Notes under the pieces: model-generated
Told to the model about the DNA's origin: nothing
The model's input: the letters and a program-made list of their open reading frames with translations, nothing else
Database searches by the model: none
Position numbers and translations under genes: made by a program
In this document: one piece after another, positions 1-6,866 of the stretch
How the letters are laid out: the number at the start of each line of letters is the position of its first letter
Position numbering within the stretch: position 1 is the first letter of the stretch
NCBI RefSeq assembly: GCF_000308435.1
Contig: NZ_BAFR01000155.1
Location: 1-64,000 of the forward strand
Direction of reading: 5' to 3'
Origin: Nocardia araoensis NBRC 100135
GTDB lineage: Bacteria; Actinomycetota; Actinomycetes; Mycobacteriales; Mycobacteriaceae
DNA: 64,000 bases

Positions 1-540
1 CCCGGCCTGGTGGTGGAGGCCGATCCGAGCATGGGTCTGCGCGCCGCGGGCCTGGGCAGGTTGATCCTGGACAACGTCGCGGTCGGCGCGGACGCCATCC
101 TGGGCGACGGCGACGCCGCGACCCGCGCCGAGGAGTACGCCGACGCCGTGCGCCTGGCCCGTCTCGGCTGGGCTTCGCTCGCCGCGGGCACCAGCCGGGC
201 CGTGCTGGACTACGTGATCCCGTACGTCAACGAGCGTGAAGCGTTCGGCGAGCCGATCTCGCACCGCCAGGCGGTGGCCTTCATGGTCGCCAACATCGCG
301 ATCGAGCTCGACGGACTACGGCTGGTCACCCTCCGCGGCGCTTCCCGCGCGGAGCAGGGCCTGTCCTTCGGCCGCGAGGCGGCGCTGGCCCGAAAGCTCG
401 CCACCGACAAGGGCATGCAGATCGGCCTCGACGGCGTGCAGCTGCTCGGCGGCCACGGCTTCACCAAGGAACACCCGGTCGAGCGCTGGTACCGCGATCT
501 GCGGGCCATCGGCGTCGCCGAAGGTGTCGTGCTCATCTGA
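1..540 (+). CDS. Acyl-CoA dehydrogenase, C-terminal part (cut by window edge)
   Basis: The frame is open from base 1, so the gene begins outside the window and only about the last 179 residues are present. Acyl-CoA dehydrogenases use FAD to make a trans-2,3 double bond in an acyl-CoA thioester in the cytoplasm. What is visible is the all-helical C-terminal domain, including the stretch LLGGHGFTKEHPVERWYRD, which matches the family signature before the FAD and subunit contacts. The chain ends shortly after an AEG triplet that sits where the catalytic Glu usually lies (normally EGT). A second dehydrogenase gene follows after 33 bp, probably in the same operon; paired ACAD genes often encode hetero-oligomeric enzymes for sterol or branched substrates in this group, but that is inference here. 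Confidence 0.9.
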   Translation, partial: PGLVVEADPSMGLRAAGLGRLILDNVAVGADAILGDGDAATRAEEYADAVRLARLGWASLAAGTSRAVLDYVIPYVNEREAFGEPISHRQAVAFMVANIAIELDGLRLVTLRGASRAEQGLSFGREAALARKLATDKGMQIGLDGVQLLGGHGFTKEHPVERWYRDLRAIGVAEGVVLI

Positions 541-573
541 CCGGCCCGTTCCGTTTTCCAGGAGACCCCACTC

Positions 574-1803
574 ATGATCAACCTCGAACTCCCCAAGAAG
601 CTGCGGGCCAGCGCGAACCAGGCGCATCAGGTCGCGCAGGAGATCTTCCGCCCGATCTCGCGCAAGTACGACCTCGCCGAGCACGACTACCCGGTCGAGC
701 TGGACACCATGGCCGCCATGGTCGAGGGCCTGGCCGACTCCGGCACCCAGAAGATCGGCGGCGCCGCCGGTGGCCGCTCCGATGACGGCGACACCGACCG
801 CCACGCCACCGAGCTGCTCGGAAACACCAACGGCGGCAACATGTCCGCGTTGTTGAACGCGCTGGAGACCTCGTGGGGCGATGTCGGCCTCATGCTGTCG
901 ATCCCCTACCAGGGCCTTGGCAACGCCGCTATCGCCGCCGTCGCCACCGACGAGCAGCTCAAGCGTTTCGGCAAGGTGTGGGCCTCGATGGCGATCACCG
1001 AGCCGTCCTTCGGCTCCGACTCCGCCGCCGTGTCCACCACCGCCGTGCTCGACGGCGACGAGTGGGTGCTCAACGGCGAGAAGATCTTCGTCACCGCGGG
1101 CCAGCGCTCCACCCACATCGTGGTGTGGGCGACGGTGGACAAGAGCCTCGGCCGCGCGGCGATCAAGTCGTTCGTCGTGCCGCGCGACGCTCCCGGCCTT
1201 TCGGTGGCGCGGCTCGAGCACAAGCTCGGCATCAAGGCGTCCGACACCGCCGTGCTGCTTTTGCAGGACTGCCGGATTCCGAAGGACAACATCCTCGGCA
1301 GCCCGGAAGTCAACGTGGAGAAGGGTTTCGCCGGGGTCATGCAGACCTTCGACAACACCCGTCCGCTCGTCGCCGCGATGGCGATCGGCGTGGCCCGCGC
1401 CGCGCTCGAAGAGCTGCGCTCGATCCTGACCGCGGCGGGCGTGGAGATCTCCTATGACACTCCCGCCAACAACCAGCACGCCGCCGCCGCCGAATTCCTG
1501 CGGATGGAAGCCGATTACGAGTCCGCCTACCTGCTCGCCCTGCGCGCCGCATGGATGGCCGACAACAAGAAGCCGAACTCGCTCGAGGCCTCCATGTCCA
1601 AGGCGAAGGCGGGCCGCACCGGCACCGACGTCACCTTGAAGGCGGTCGAACTGGCCGGCGCCATCGGTTACTCGCAGCGCACTCTGCTGGAGAAGTGGGG
1701 CCGCGACTCGAAGATCCTCGATATCTTCGAAGGCACCCAGCAGATCCAGCAGCTCATCGTCGCCCGCCGCATCCTCGGCAAGACCAGCGCCGAGCTGAAA
1801 TGA
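574..1803 (+). CDS. Acyl-CoA dehydrogenase
   Basis: This 409-residue protein has full ACAD architecture: a helical N-terminal domain, a beta domain with MAITEPSFGSDSAA (residues about 142-155, the flavin and substrate signature) and a helical C-terminal domain. Near the end EGTQQIQQLIVARRIL carries the conserved EGT-x-x-I segment with the likely catalytic Glu. The ATG is preceded by an AGGAG ribosome site at about 560. It follows the partial dehydrogenase by 33 bp and is closed by a strong terminator, so the two form the end of a transcription unit. Substrate is unknown; the size and the unusual N-terminus (not the standard short-chain type) would fit a long-chain or lipid-modifying role. Confidence 0.93.
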   Translation: MINLELPKKLRASANQAHQVAQEIFRPISRKYDLAEHDYPVELDTMAAMVEGLADSGTQKIGGAAGGRSDDGDTDRHATELLGNTNGGNMSALLNALETSWGDVGLMLSIPYQGLGNAAIAAVATDEQLKRFGKVWASMAITEPSFGSDSAAVSTTAVLDGDEWVLNGEKIFVTAGQRSTHIVVWATVDKSLGRAAIKSFVVPRDAPGLSVARLEHKLGIKASDTAVLLLQDCRIPKDNILGSPEVNVEKGFAGVMQTFDNTRPLVAAMAIGVARAALEELRSILTAAGVEISYDTPANNQHAAAAEFLRMEADYESAYLLALRAAWMADNKKPNSLEASMSKAKAGRTGTDVTLKAVELAGAIGYSQRTLLEKWGRDSKILDIFEGTQQIQQLIVARRILGKTSAELK

Positions 1804-1820
1804 GCTGGTAGACAACAGAG

Positions 1821-1862
1821 AACCGGTGCGAGTCCACTCATCGACTCGCACCGGTTTTTTCG
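1821..1862 (+). terminator. Intrinsic terminator after the acyl-CoA dehydrogenase genes
   Basis: A perfect 14-bp stem (1821-1834 with 1843-1856, loop 1835-1842) runs into six T residues. It lies 18 bp after the stop codon. The right arm and T tract are repeated almost exactly at 3096-3116, without the matching left arm. Confidence 0.92.
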
Positions 1863-1863
1863 T
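1843..1863 (+). repeat. 21-bp direct repeat, copy 1 (terminator right arm)
   Basis: GACTCGCACCGG followed by six T and CGT. The copy at 3096-3116 differs at one base (A for the first T). The two copies enclose about 1.23 kb that holds one complete gene of visibly lower GC content than its surroundings. This is what an insertion with target duplication, or recombination at a terminator, would leave; no integrase or transposase is present. Confidence 0.85.
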
Positions 1864-2017
1864 GTCCGACGTTCGGCTCATCGGTCCACCGCTCGCTCAG
1901 GCCGCCTGTAAGCCGTCATCGCCTGGAAGCTCCCAGATTCGGGCCGCCTAATCCACGGCCTGACGGGCATGCTCGGCTCCTCCCTGGCACGGCTGTGTTC
2001 ATCAGGAAACTGGAACG

Positions 2018-3034
2018 GTGGACATGACCGACACAACCCCCTTGGCCCCGCAGACCTCCGAACCGCTCCAGTTCGTCACCGACCTGCTCGAAGACATCGG
2101 ACGCCCCCGACCCGACTTGCGAACACTCACCGATCCACACGAGGCCGCTCACCTCATTGCTGAGGAATCTCGGTCGCGGATCACTGCCGTTCTCGACAAG
2201 TTCGGAGGAACGCCAGTCGTACTGCTGAGCGGCGGCGTCGATTCGATCTACGTCGCAGCCGTAGCGGTCGCACTCGGCGCGAAACCTATCGCGGTCACGA
2301 TCGTGACCGAAGGTCAATCAGACGAACAGAACGCAGCGGCCGCAACCGCAGCCCTCGGGCTGAGGCATGACCCCATCCGTCTGACACCACAGGAAGTCGG
2401 CCAACTGTCTCGCGACACTATGCGGCGACTCGGCACGTCGGAACTCTGGGAGGTAACCGCAGGCATCCCGATACTCGCCGCTCGTAGAAGCATCGACAAG
2501 ATCACAGAACTCGGCCCGATCTTGAACGGCAGCGGCGCGGATGCAATCTTCGGTGGCGGCAAGCGACTCACCCATCCAGTGGCCTCACTCGACGCCACGG
2601 ACGAGCTCGACCGGATCATTCGCAGGGAGTCAGCCGCCAACTTCAGAGATGACCGGCTCGTCCCGCACTTCTATCCAGCGCTGCTGGATGAGTACGCCGA
2701 TCGGCTAGTTCACGTATTCCAAACGGTTCGATGGTGGCAGATCGCCGAACGATTCGCGCCCCCAGCCCTTTTCGGAATGCGTGACGGCATGACCGTTGAC
2801 AAACTCGCCCTACGCTTGGCGTGTGAAGAACAGCTTCCGTCAGGAGTGAAGCACCTCGCCTGGGCAGTGAAGTCGCCCATCCAGCGTTCATCCGGCCTGA
2901 TGTCCGTCCTTGCGACTGCCGCCCGGTCCTACGCCGCCACCCTTCCAGGGGCGCGGACCTACTCAGACCCCATGACCGAGGACGCCGAAGCCGTCGCCAC
3001 ACGCTTGTATCTCTCGATCCTGGAGAACAGCTAG
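2018..3034 (+). CDS. Free-standing asparagine-synthase-like ATP-pyrophosphatase domain protein
   Basis: The 338-residue protein has a PP-loop signature SGGVDS at residues 71-76, followed by an asparagine-synthase-type region with a GSGADAIFGG-like segment near residues 171-180 and a late KSPIQRSSG motif. Family members bind ATP and adenylate a carboxylate before amide or peptide-like bond formation. The N-terminal glutaminase domain of ordinary AsnB is absent, so the nitrogen donor, if any, must come from elsewhere. GTG at 2018 is chosen because AGGAAA lies 8 bp upstream; ATG at 2024 is an alternative. Base composition and codon choice (more A/T-ending codons) differ from neighbours and the gene sits between two copies of a terminator arm, which suggests recent acquisition. 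Its substrate is unknown. Confidence 0.8.
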   Translation: MDMTDTTPLAPQTSEPLQFVTDLLEDIGRPRPDLRTLTDPHEAAHLIAEESRSRITAVLDKFGGTPVVLLSGGVDSIYVAAVAVALGAKPIAVTIVTEGQSDEQNAAAATAALGLRHDPIRLTPQEVGQLSRDTMRRLGTSELWEVTAGIPILAARRSIDKITELGPILNGSGADAIFGGGKRLTHPVASLDATDELDRIIRRESAANFRDDRLVPHFYPALLDEYADRLVHVFQTVRWWQIAERFAPPALFGMRDGMTVDKLALRLACEEQLPSGVKHLAWAVKSPIQRSSGLMSVLATAARSYAATLPGARTYSDPMTEDAEAVATRLYLSILENS

Positions 3035-3055
3035 CGGCACCGCTCCAAAATCCGA

Positions 3056-3075
3056 GCTAGCAGCTCTTTGCTAGC
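3056..3075 (+). terminator. Small hairpin after the asparagine-synthase-like gene
   Basis: GCTAGCA pairs with TGCTAGC (7 bp, 6-nt loop) 21 bp beyond the stop codon. There is no T run directly after it, so its role as a terminator is weak; the T-rich repeat copy at 3096-3116 follows 20 bp later and may act together with it. Confidence 0.4.
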
Positions 3076-3095
3076 AAGCGAGCATCGAGCTATCG

Positions 3096-3116
3096 GACTC
3101 GCACCGGATTTTTCGT
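3096..3116 (+). repeat. 21-bp direct repeat, copy 2
   Basis: Matches 1843-1863 at 20 of 21 positions, but here the left arm of the terminator hairpin is missing. It marks the right end of the low-GC insert. Confidence 0.85.
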
Positions 3117-3215
3117 TCTGCGGGCCGCCGGCAGCAACAGATGACGTGTCCGGAAGCACATTCGGCGATGCTGGGCTATGGATTTCGGGCCGAATGTTCC
3201 GTAGCCTTCGCGCAC

Positions 3216-3296
3216 ATGTGGAGCATTGTCCTGATCTCGATCGTCAGTTGTTTCATCATCGCTGCCGGATTCGCCTGGGGGCTGCCCGGCGAGTGA
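3216..3296 (+). CDS. Possible 26-residue single-span membrane peptide
   Basis: ATG at 3216 opens a 26-codon frame starting MWSIVLISIVSCFIIAAG and ending in GLPGE. The residues form one convincing transmembrane helix, and most third codon positions are G or C as in the real genes around it. No good ribosome site is visible upstream, and nothing links it to a known family. It lies convergent to the PatA-like gene and just outside the insert. It may be a genuine small protein or chance. Confidence 0.35.
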   Translation: MWSIVLISIVSCFIIAAGFAWGLPGE

Positions 3297-3326
3297 GGCG
3301 TGGCCATCGCGCGCATGGGAAGAGGT

Positions 3327-4241
3327 TCAGTGCGGTGCGTTCTGGATCGAGCGAGCGAGCTGCGCAGCGGTGAGATCGGCCGTCCACAGGGGCTGGAGCA
3401 TGTGCCAGTCGGCAGGGTGCGCGGCGATATTGGCGGCGAATCGGTCGGCCAGCGACTGGGTGGTTGCCTTAACTCCATCGCTGGTGTCGATAGGTGCGTC
3501 GACGTGGAACCCCCAGCCGTCGCAGGTGTACCAGCAGTGCACCGGAAGCAGCGGTGCTCCGGTTTCGACCGCCAGCCGTGCCGGACCGCTCGGCAGCCGG
3601 GCCGGTTCACCGAAGAAGGTGACCGGTATGCCGGTGCCGGACAGGTCGCGTTCACCCAGCAGACCGACGATCCGTCCCTGCCGAATCCGGCCGAGCAGCT
3701 GCGAGAACGGTGGCGTCGCAGCACCGCTGAGCGGGATGATCTCGAATCCCAAGTGCTCACGGAAGCGGACGAAGCGCTGGAACAGCGATTCCGGCCGGAG
3801 CCGCTCCGCGACGACAGTGGGTGTGCCCACCCGCTGCACCACCCACACTCCCGCCAAGTCCCAGTTGCCGCTGTGCGGCAGGGCGAGTACGGCGCCGGTG
3901 CCGCGTTCGACCGCCCGCCGGATGTGTTCGAGGCCGGTGGCCGAGGATTCGATGGTGTCGGCCAGTCGCACCGGGTCCATCGAGGGCAACCGGAAGGCCT
4001 CGCGCCAGTACCGCGCGTAGGAACGCAGACTCGCACGGATCAGCGTCTGCGGCACCTCTTCCGGTGCGGTGGCCAGTACCCGAGCCAGGTTGCGGCGCAA
4101 TTGGTTCGGTCCGCCGTTTCGGGCCGCGCGGTCGGCTACCGCGTCGAAGAGGCGGACCGCCACGGGTTCCGGCAAAGCGCGTATCAGCCGCCAACCGGCG
4201 GCGTAACCGAGATCCCATGCCCGGGCGGCGGGATCCATCAC
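3327..4241 (-). CDS. PatA-like phosphatidylinositol mannoside acyltransferase
   Basis: The 304-residue protein belongs to the lysophospholipid/lipid A acyltransferase family. It has the HX4D catalytic motif as HSGNWD (about residues 146-151) and a later GERDLSGTG segment typical of the HtrB/PatA group. In mycolic-acid bacteria PatA acylates the mannose of phosphatidylinositol mannosides on the cytoplasmic face of the membrane. In Mycobacterium the gene sits beside pgsA and pimA; here it stands alone, so this may be a second copy with another glycolipid as substrate. Two adjacent ATG codons are possible starts. The symbol is left empty because the neighbourhood does not support orthology. Confidence 0.8.
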   Translation of the reverse strand: MMDPAARAWDLGYAAGWRLIRALPEPVAVRLFDAVADRAARNGGPNQLRRNLARVLATAPEEVPQTLIRASLRSYARYWREAFRLPSMDPVRLADTIESSATGLEHIRRAVERGTGAVLALPHSGNWDLAGVWVVQRVGTPTVVAERLRPESLFQRFVRFREHLGFEIIPLSGAATPPFSQLLGRIRQGRIVGLLGERDLSGTGIPVTFFGEPARLPSGPARLAVETGAPLLPVHCWYTCDGWGFHVDAPIDTSDGVKATTQSLADRFAANIAAHPADWHMLQPLWTADLTAAQLARSIQNAPH

Positions 4242-4827
4242 TCACCCATCGGCGTCGACCCGTGTCGTGTGGTCCGTCGCCGCGGGCGTCGCGTTGACGA
4301 CGTCGCTGAATACGGGCGGACGAACTACCCCGGGCTCAGGCGTGCTCATCTCGGCTGGCTTGGTCCGGTGGCTGAAAAGATCAGGTGACGGCCGGTTACT
4401 TCGATGCATTCTGGGGTTCTCCGCTCACTGGCGACCGATGGCGCCCGACTGGTGACGGACCGCGAACGCGGTCGCCGCCGCGAATTCGGCGTTCACCTCG
4501 AGAACTCCACACTACCCGCGTCAAGACCGGACGGATCGGTTTTTTTCAGGACTGTGCCGAAACCGATCCCGGGCGGTAGCGAACATCGAACGCGGCCGGT
4601 CCGCCCGCCCGGCGGTGCTCTATCGTGGCCTCGAATCGTTGCGCGCACTGCTGTTGACAAGCACGTCACTGCGTCGATGAGCCAACGACACGATCACGCC
4701 ATTCGGCGCTCACCCTGGACAGGGCGAGGACCGACCAGGCAGCCTATCGCCCTGAGCCGCTGGATCTACGAATCAGCGGACGTCTTTCACTCGAGCTGTA
4801 CCAGAGAACTTCTCAGGAGGACTGGTT
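4242..4827. other. Intergenic region, 586 bp
   Basis: It separates the divergent acyltransferase and secreted-protein genes. I see no convincing reading frame: the open frames here lack coding-like composition and ribosome sites. A run of seven T near 4540 follows only a 4-bp stem. A TTGACA hexamer at 4654-4659 could be a -35 box for the secreted protein, but no good -10 lies 17 bp downstream. Confidence 0.5.
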
Positions 4828-5460
4828 ATGCAACGATTGAGTTTCACGCGTCGCCTCGCCACCGCTTTCGCCGCCGCCGCGGTGTTGGTGACGCCGTTCG
4901 CCGGGCACGCCGCCGCGCAGCCGACCACGGTGGACTGGGCCGTCGCCGCGCAGCAATTGCGTGTCGCCGCGGCCGGGAATCCGGCGGCGGAGCAGGCGAT
5001 CGACCGCCTGATCGCCTCCGGGCGGCTCACCGACTCCGGGGCGGTGGCCTTGCCCGCGCAGCCGTTCCAGTTCCCGGCGCAGTCGGATATCGGCCGCGGT
5101 GAGGGTCCGGGCGTGTACGGATCGGGAATCGCCCTCGGGATGGACGGATTCCGCATCGGGTTCTTCGGCGGACCCGGCACCATCTCGCCGAACCAGGGCG
5201 GCGCGAAGCTCGAGGCACTGTGGATCAACCTGGCCAACGGGCGCAGCGGTACCGAACTGCTCTACGAACACAACGACGTTCCGGTGGACACCACCATTCG
5301 CACCCGCGCCCTGGACACCGGCGCGGGCCCGGTGGTCGCCGCGGTGTACGGATCGCTGTGGCACCGCTGGTCGGTGCCCGTCAGCGACGCGAACCCGGAC
5401 GGGTACGCCTACCGGTTGGGCACGATCTCGGTTCCGTCGTTCGGCGCCGTCTACAACTGA
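4828..5460 (+). CDS. Secreted protein of unknown function
   Basis: The 210-residue product starts with a classical Sec signal peptide: basic MQRLSFTRR, a hydrophobic run to about residue 24, and an A-x-A site around GHAAAQ, giving a mature protein of about 180 residues. The mature part is Gly/Ala-rich and probably beta-rich, with no cysteine, no transmembrane segment and no enzyme motif I recognise. A strong AGGAGG site precedes the ATG. A perfect terminator lies directly after the stop. Similar small exported proteins of unknown role are common in Nocardia, so it is likely cell-wall associated or released. Confidence 0.8.
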   Translation: MQRLSFTRRLATAFAAAAVLVTPFAGHAAAQPTTVDWAVAAQQLRVAAAGNPAAEQAIDRLIASGRLTDSGAVALPAQPFQFPAQSDIGRGEGPGVYGSGIALGMDGFRIGFFGGPGTISPNQGGAKLEALWINLANGRSGTELLYEHNDVPVDTTIRTRALDTGAGPVVAAVYGSLWHRWSVPVSDANPDGYAYRLGTISVPSFGAVYN

Positions 5461-5465
5461 GTGCG

Positions 5466-5503
5466 AAGATCCCGGCTCCCGCCGCCACGGGAGCCGGGAT
5501 CTT
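5466..5503 (+). terminator. Intrinsic terminator after the secreted-protein gene
   Basis: A perfect 16-bp stem (5466-5481 with 5488-5503) with a 6-nt loop begins 5 bp after the stop codon and is followed by a short T-containing stretch. Confidence 0.85.
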
Positions 5504-5513
5504 CGGTTTGTCG

Positions 5514-5529
5514 GGAAGTACGTACTTCC
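5514..5529. promoter_or_regulatory. Perfect 16-bp palindrome, candidate operator
   Basis: GGAAGTACGTACTTCC is a perfect palindrome ending 15 bp before the start codon of the ArsR-like regulator. The position suggests autoregulation. This is inferred from symmetry and location only. Confidence 0.6.
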
Positions 5530-5544
5530 GTAGCTTTTGGGTTC

Positions 5545-6045
5545 GTGAGTCTGGAAGACAGAGTCGCCGAGCTGGAACGGCGGCTCAGCGCGCTGGAAGA
5601 GAGAATTCGGCCCGACGACCTCCCGCCGGGCGCCGAGCAGTGGGCGGTGGCTCGTCTGCAGGACGAGTTCGCGGCGGCCGACGAGCCCAACGGCGGCGTT
5701 GTCTTCGCCGGGTCGGTCCGCCTGCCCAACGATCAGCAGCGCGAGTGGCAGGCCCGGTTCACCACCGGCGACCTCATCGAGGACGACTGGGCCGAGACGG
5801 CGGAATGCCTTGCCGCGCTGGGCAGTCCGGTCCGGCTGCGCCTGCTGCGCGAGATCATGGGCGGGCGGCGGACCGCGGCCGAACTGGCCGGAGTGGACGG
5901 GGTCGGCGACTCCGGGCAGATCTATCAGCACCTGCGGCAACTGGCCGCGGTCGGCTGGCTGCACACCGCGGGGCGTGGGCGATTCGAGGTGCCCGCCGCC
6001 AGGGTGGTGCCGCTACTGGTCGCCTTGGCCAGCGCTCGCCGCTGA
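5545..6045 (+). CDS. ArsR-family winged-helix regulator with N-terminal coiled coil
   Basis: GTG at 5545 gives a 166-residue protein. The first about 25 residues (LEDRVAELERRLSALEERI) form a clear heptad coiled coil. The C-terminal half is a winged-helix domain: LGSPVRLRLLREIMGG, a recognition helix around DSGQIYQHLRQLAAVGWL, then a wing. There is no Cys or His cluster, so metal sensing is unlikely. I rejected the longer frame from 5461 because it would begin inside the terminator hairpin. The 3' end overlaps the convergent AhpD-like gene by 33 bp. A perfect palindrome just upstream is its probable operator. The regulated gene is not evident. Confidence 0.82.
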   Translation: MSLEDRVAELERRLSALEERIRPDDLPPGAEQWAVARLQDEFAAADEPNGGVVFAGSVRLPNDQQREWQARFTTGDLIEDDWAETAECLAALGSPVRLRLLREIMGGRRTAAELAGVDGVGDSGQIYQHLRQLAAVGWLHTAGRGRFEVPAARVVPLLVALASARR

Positions 6046-6615
6046 TTCCGGCGGCACTCCGGCGGCCACGTATCCCGCGGTGGCGAGCATCCCACCGATC
6101 TGCTCGTAGGTCGCCCGCTCCCGGGGCGCGACCGTCGCCAGGCCGTCCACATAGCGATTGAACATGCAGAACGCCGAAGCGACGAGCACCGCGTCGTGGA
6201 TGTCCTCGTCCTTGGCGCCCGCGGCGCGCGCGTTCTCGACGTCCTCCGAGGTGACCTCGAGTCCCGACCGGCGCACCTTGTCCGCGATGCGCAGCAGCGC
6301 ACGCAGTTTCGGATCGATCGCGGCGGAATCCGCGTCCTCGATGACCGCGTCGATCAGCTCGCGACCGCCGTCAACCAGCGCCGCCGCGGTCGCCGCGTGC
6401 GACTGGGTGCAGAAATAGGTCTGGTTGCGCGACGACACGTACGCGGCGATGGTTTCGCGCTCCCCCGGCGTGAGCGGGGACGACCCGCGCAACAGGGTCT
6501 GCGCGAATTCGCTCAGAGCCGTGCCGGTTTCGGGCTTGAAAGCGAACAGGCCCCGGATGCCGGGCAGATCGCCGGGGATGTCGATGAACGGTGCACGGTC
6601 CTTCGGATCGGACAT
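6013..6615 (-). CDS. AhpD/carboxymuconolactone-decarboxylase-family peroxidase-related protein
   Basis: The start at 6615 follows a GGGAGA site, giving 200 residues; a longer upstream frame lacks support. The helical fold and the spacing match the peroxidase-related AhpD family, whose normal centre is N-x-C-x-x-C-x-x-x-H. Here the line reads NQTYFCTQSH: the second Cys and the His are kept but the first Cys is Thr. The two-cysteine thiol chemistry of AhpD therefore cannot work as usual, and the protein may use a single Cys or have another role. It is transcribed away from the first fadD, with a candidate operator between them, and overlaps the ArsR-like gene tail to tail. Confidence 0.78.
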   Translation of the reverse strand: MSDPKDRAPFIDIPGDLPGIRGLFAFKPETGTALSEFAQTLLRGSSPLTPGERETIAAYVSSRNQTYFCTQSHAATAAALVDGGRELIDAVIEDADSAAIDPKLRALLRIADKVRRSGLEVTSEDVENARAAGAKDEDIHDAVLVASAFCMFNRYVDGLATVAPRERATYEQIGGMLATAGYVAAGVPPESAASAGQGDQ

Positions 6616-6764
6616 TGGCCGCGTCTCCCTTCGAGCGGTCTCGAGACGTTGCGAGGGTAGCGCTACCGGCAGGTAACAGCGGGCGAAAAGACCGAAATCG
6701 GGCTGCCGACCGCTCCCACCTGCGGTGGACGTCACCGATCCGAGAGAGATTTGTCCGTTTCAAC

Positions 6765-6778
6765 TGTGACCTGTCACA
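6765..6778. promoter_or_regulatory. Inverted repeat, candidate operator upstream of fadD
   Basis: TGTGAC-CT-GTCACA has perfect 6-bp arms. It lies 88 bp before the first fadD start, with a TACGGT hexamer at 6790-6795 that could be a -10 box, so the repeat would overlap a -35 region. No cognate regulator is identified. Confidence 0.45.
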
Positions 6779-6866
6779 CTCCGCACTGCTACGGTGGCAA
6801 GTCAACACGCCGTACCGGTTCGCTAGGTCGAGGACCGACGCGAGGGTTTTGTGGAGGTTGTTCGAC

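Noticed and set aside
4535..4546. T-run terminator in the 4.2-4.8 kb gap
   Set aside because: Seven T follow only a 4-bp stem and no gene ends nearby on that strand.
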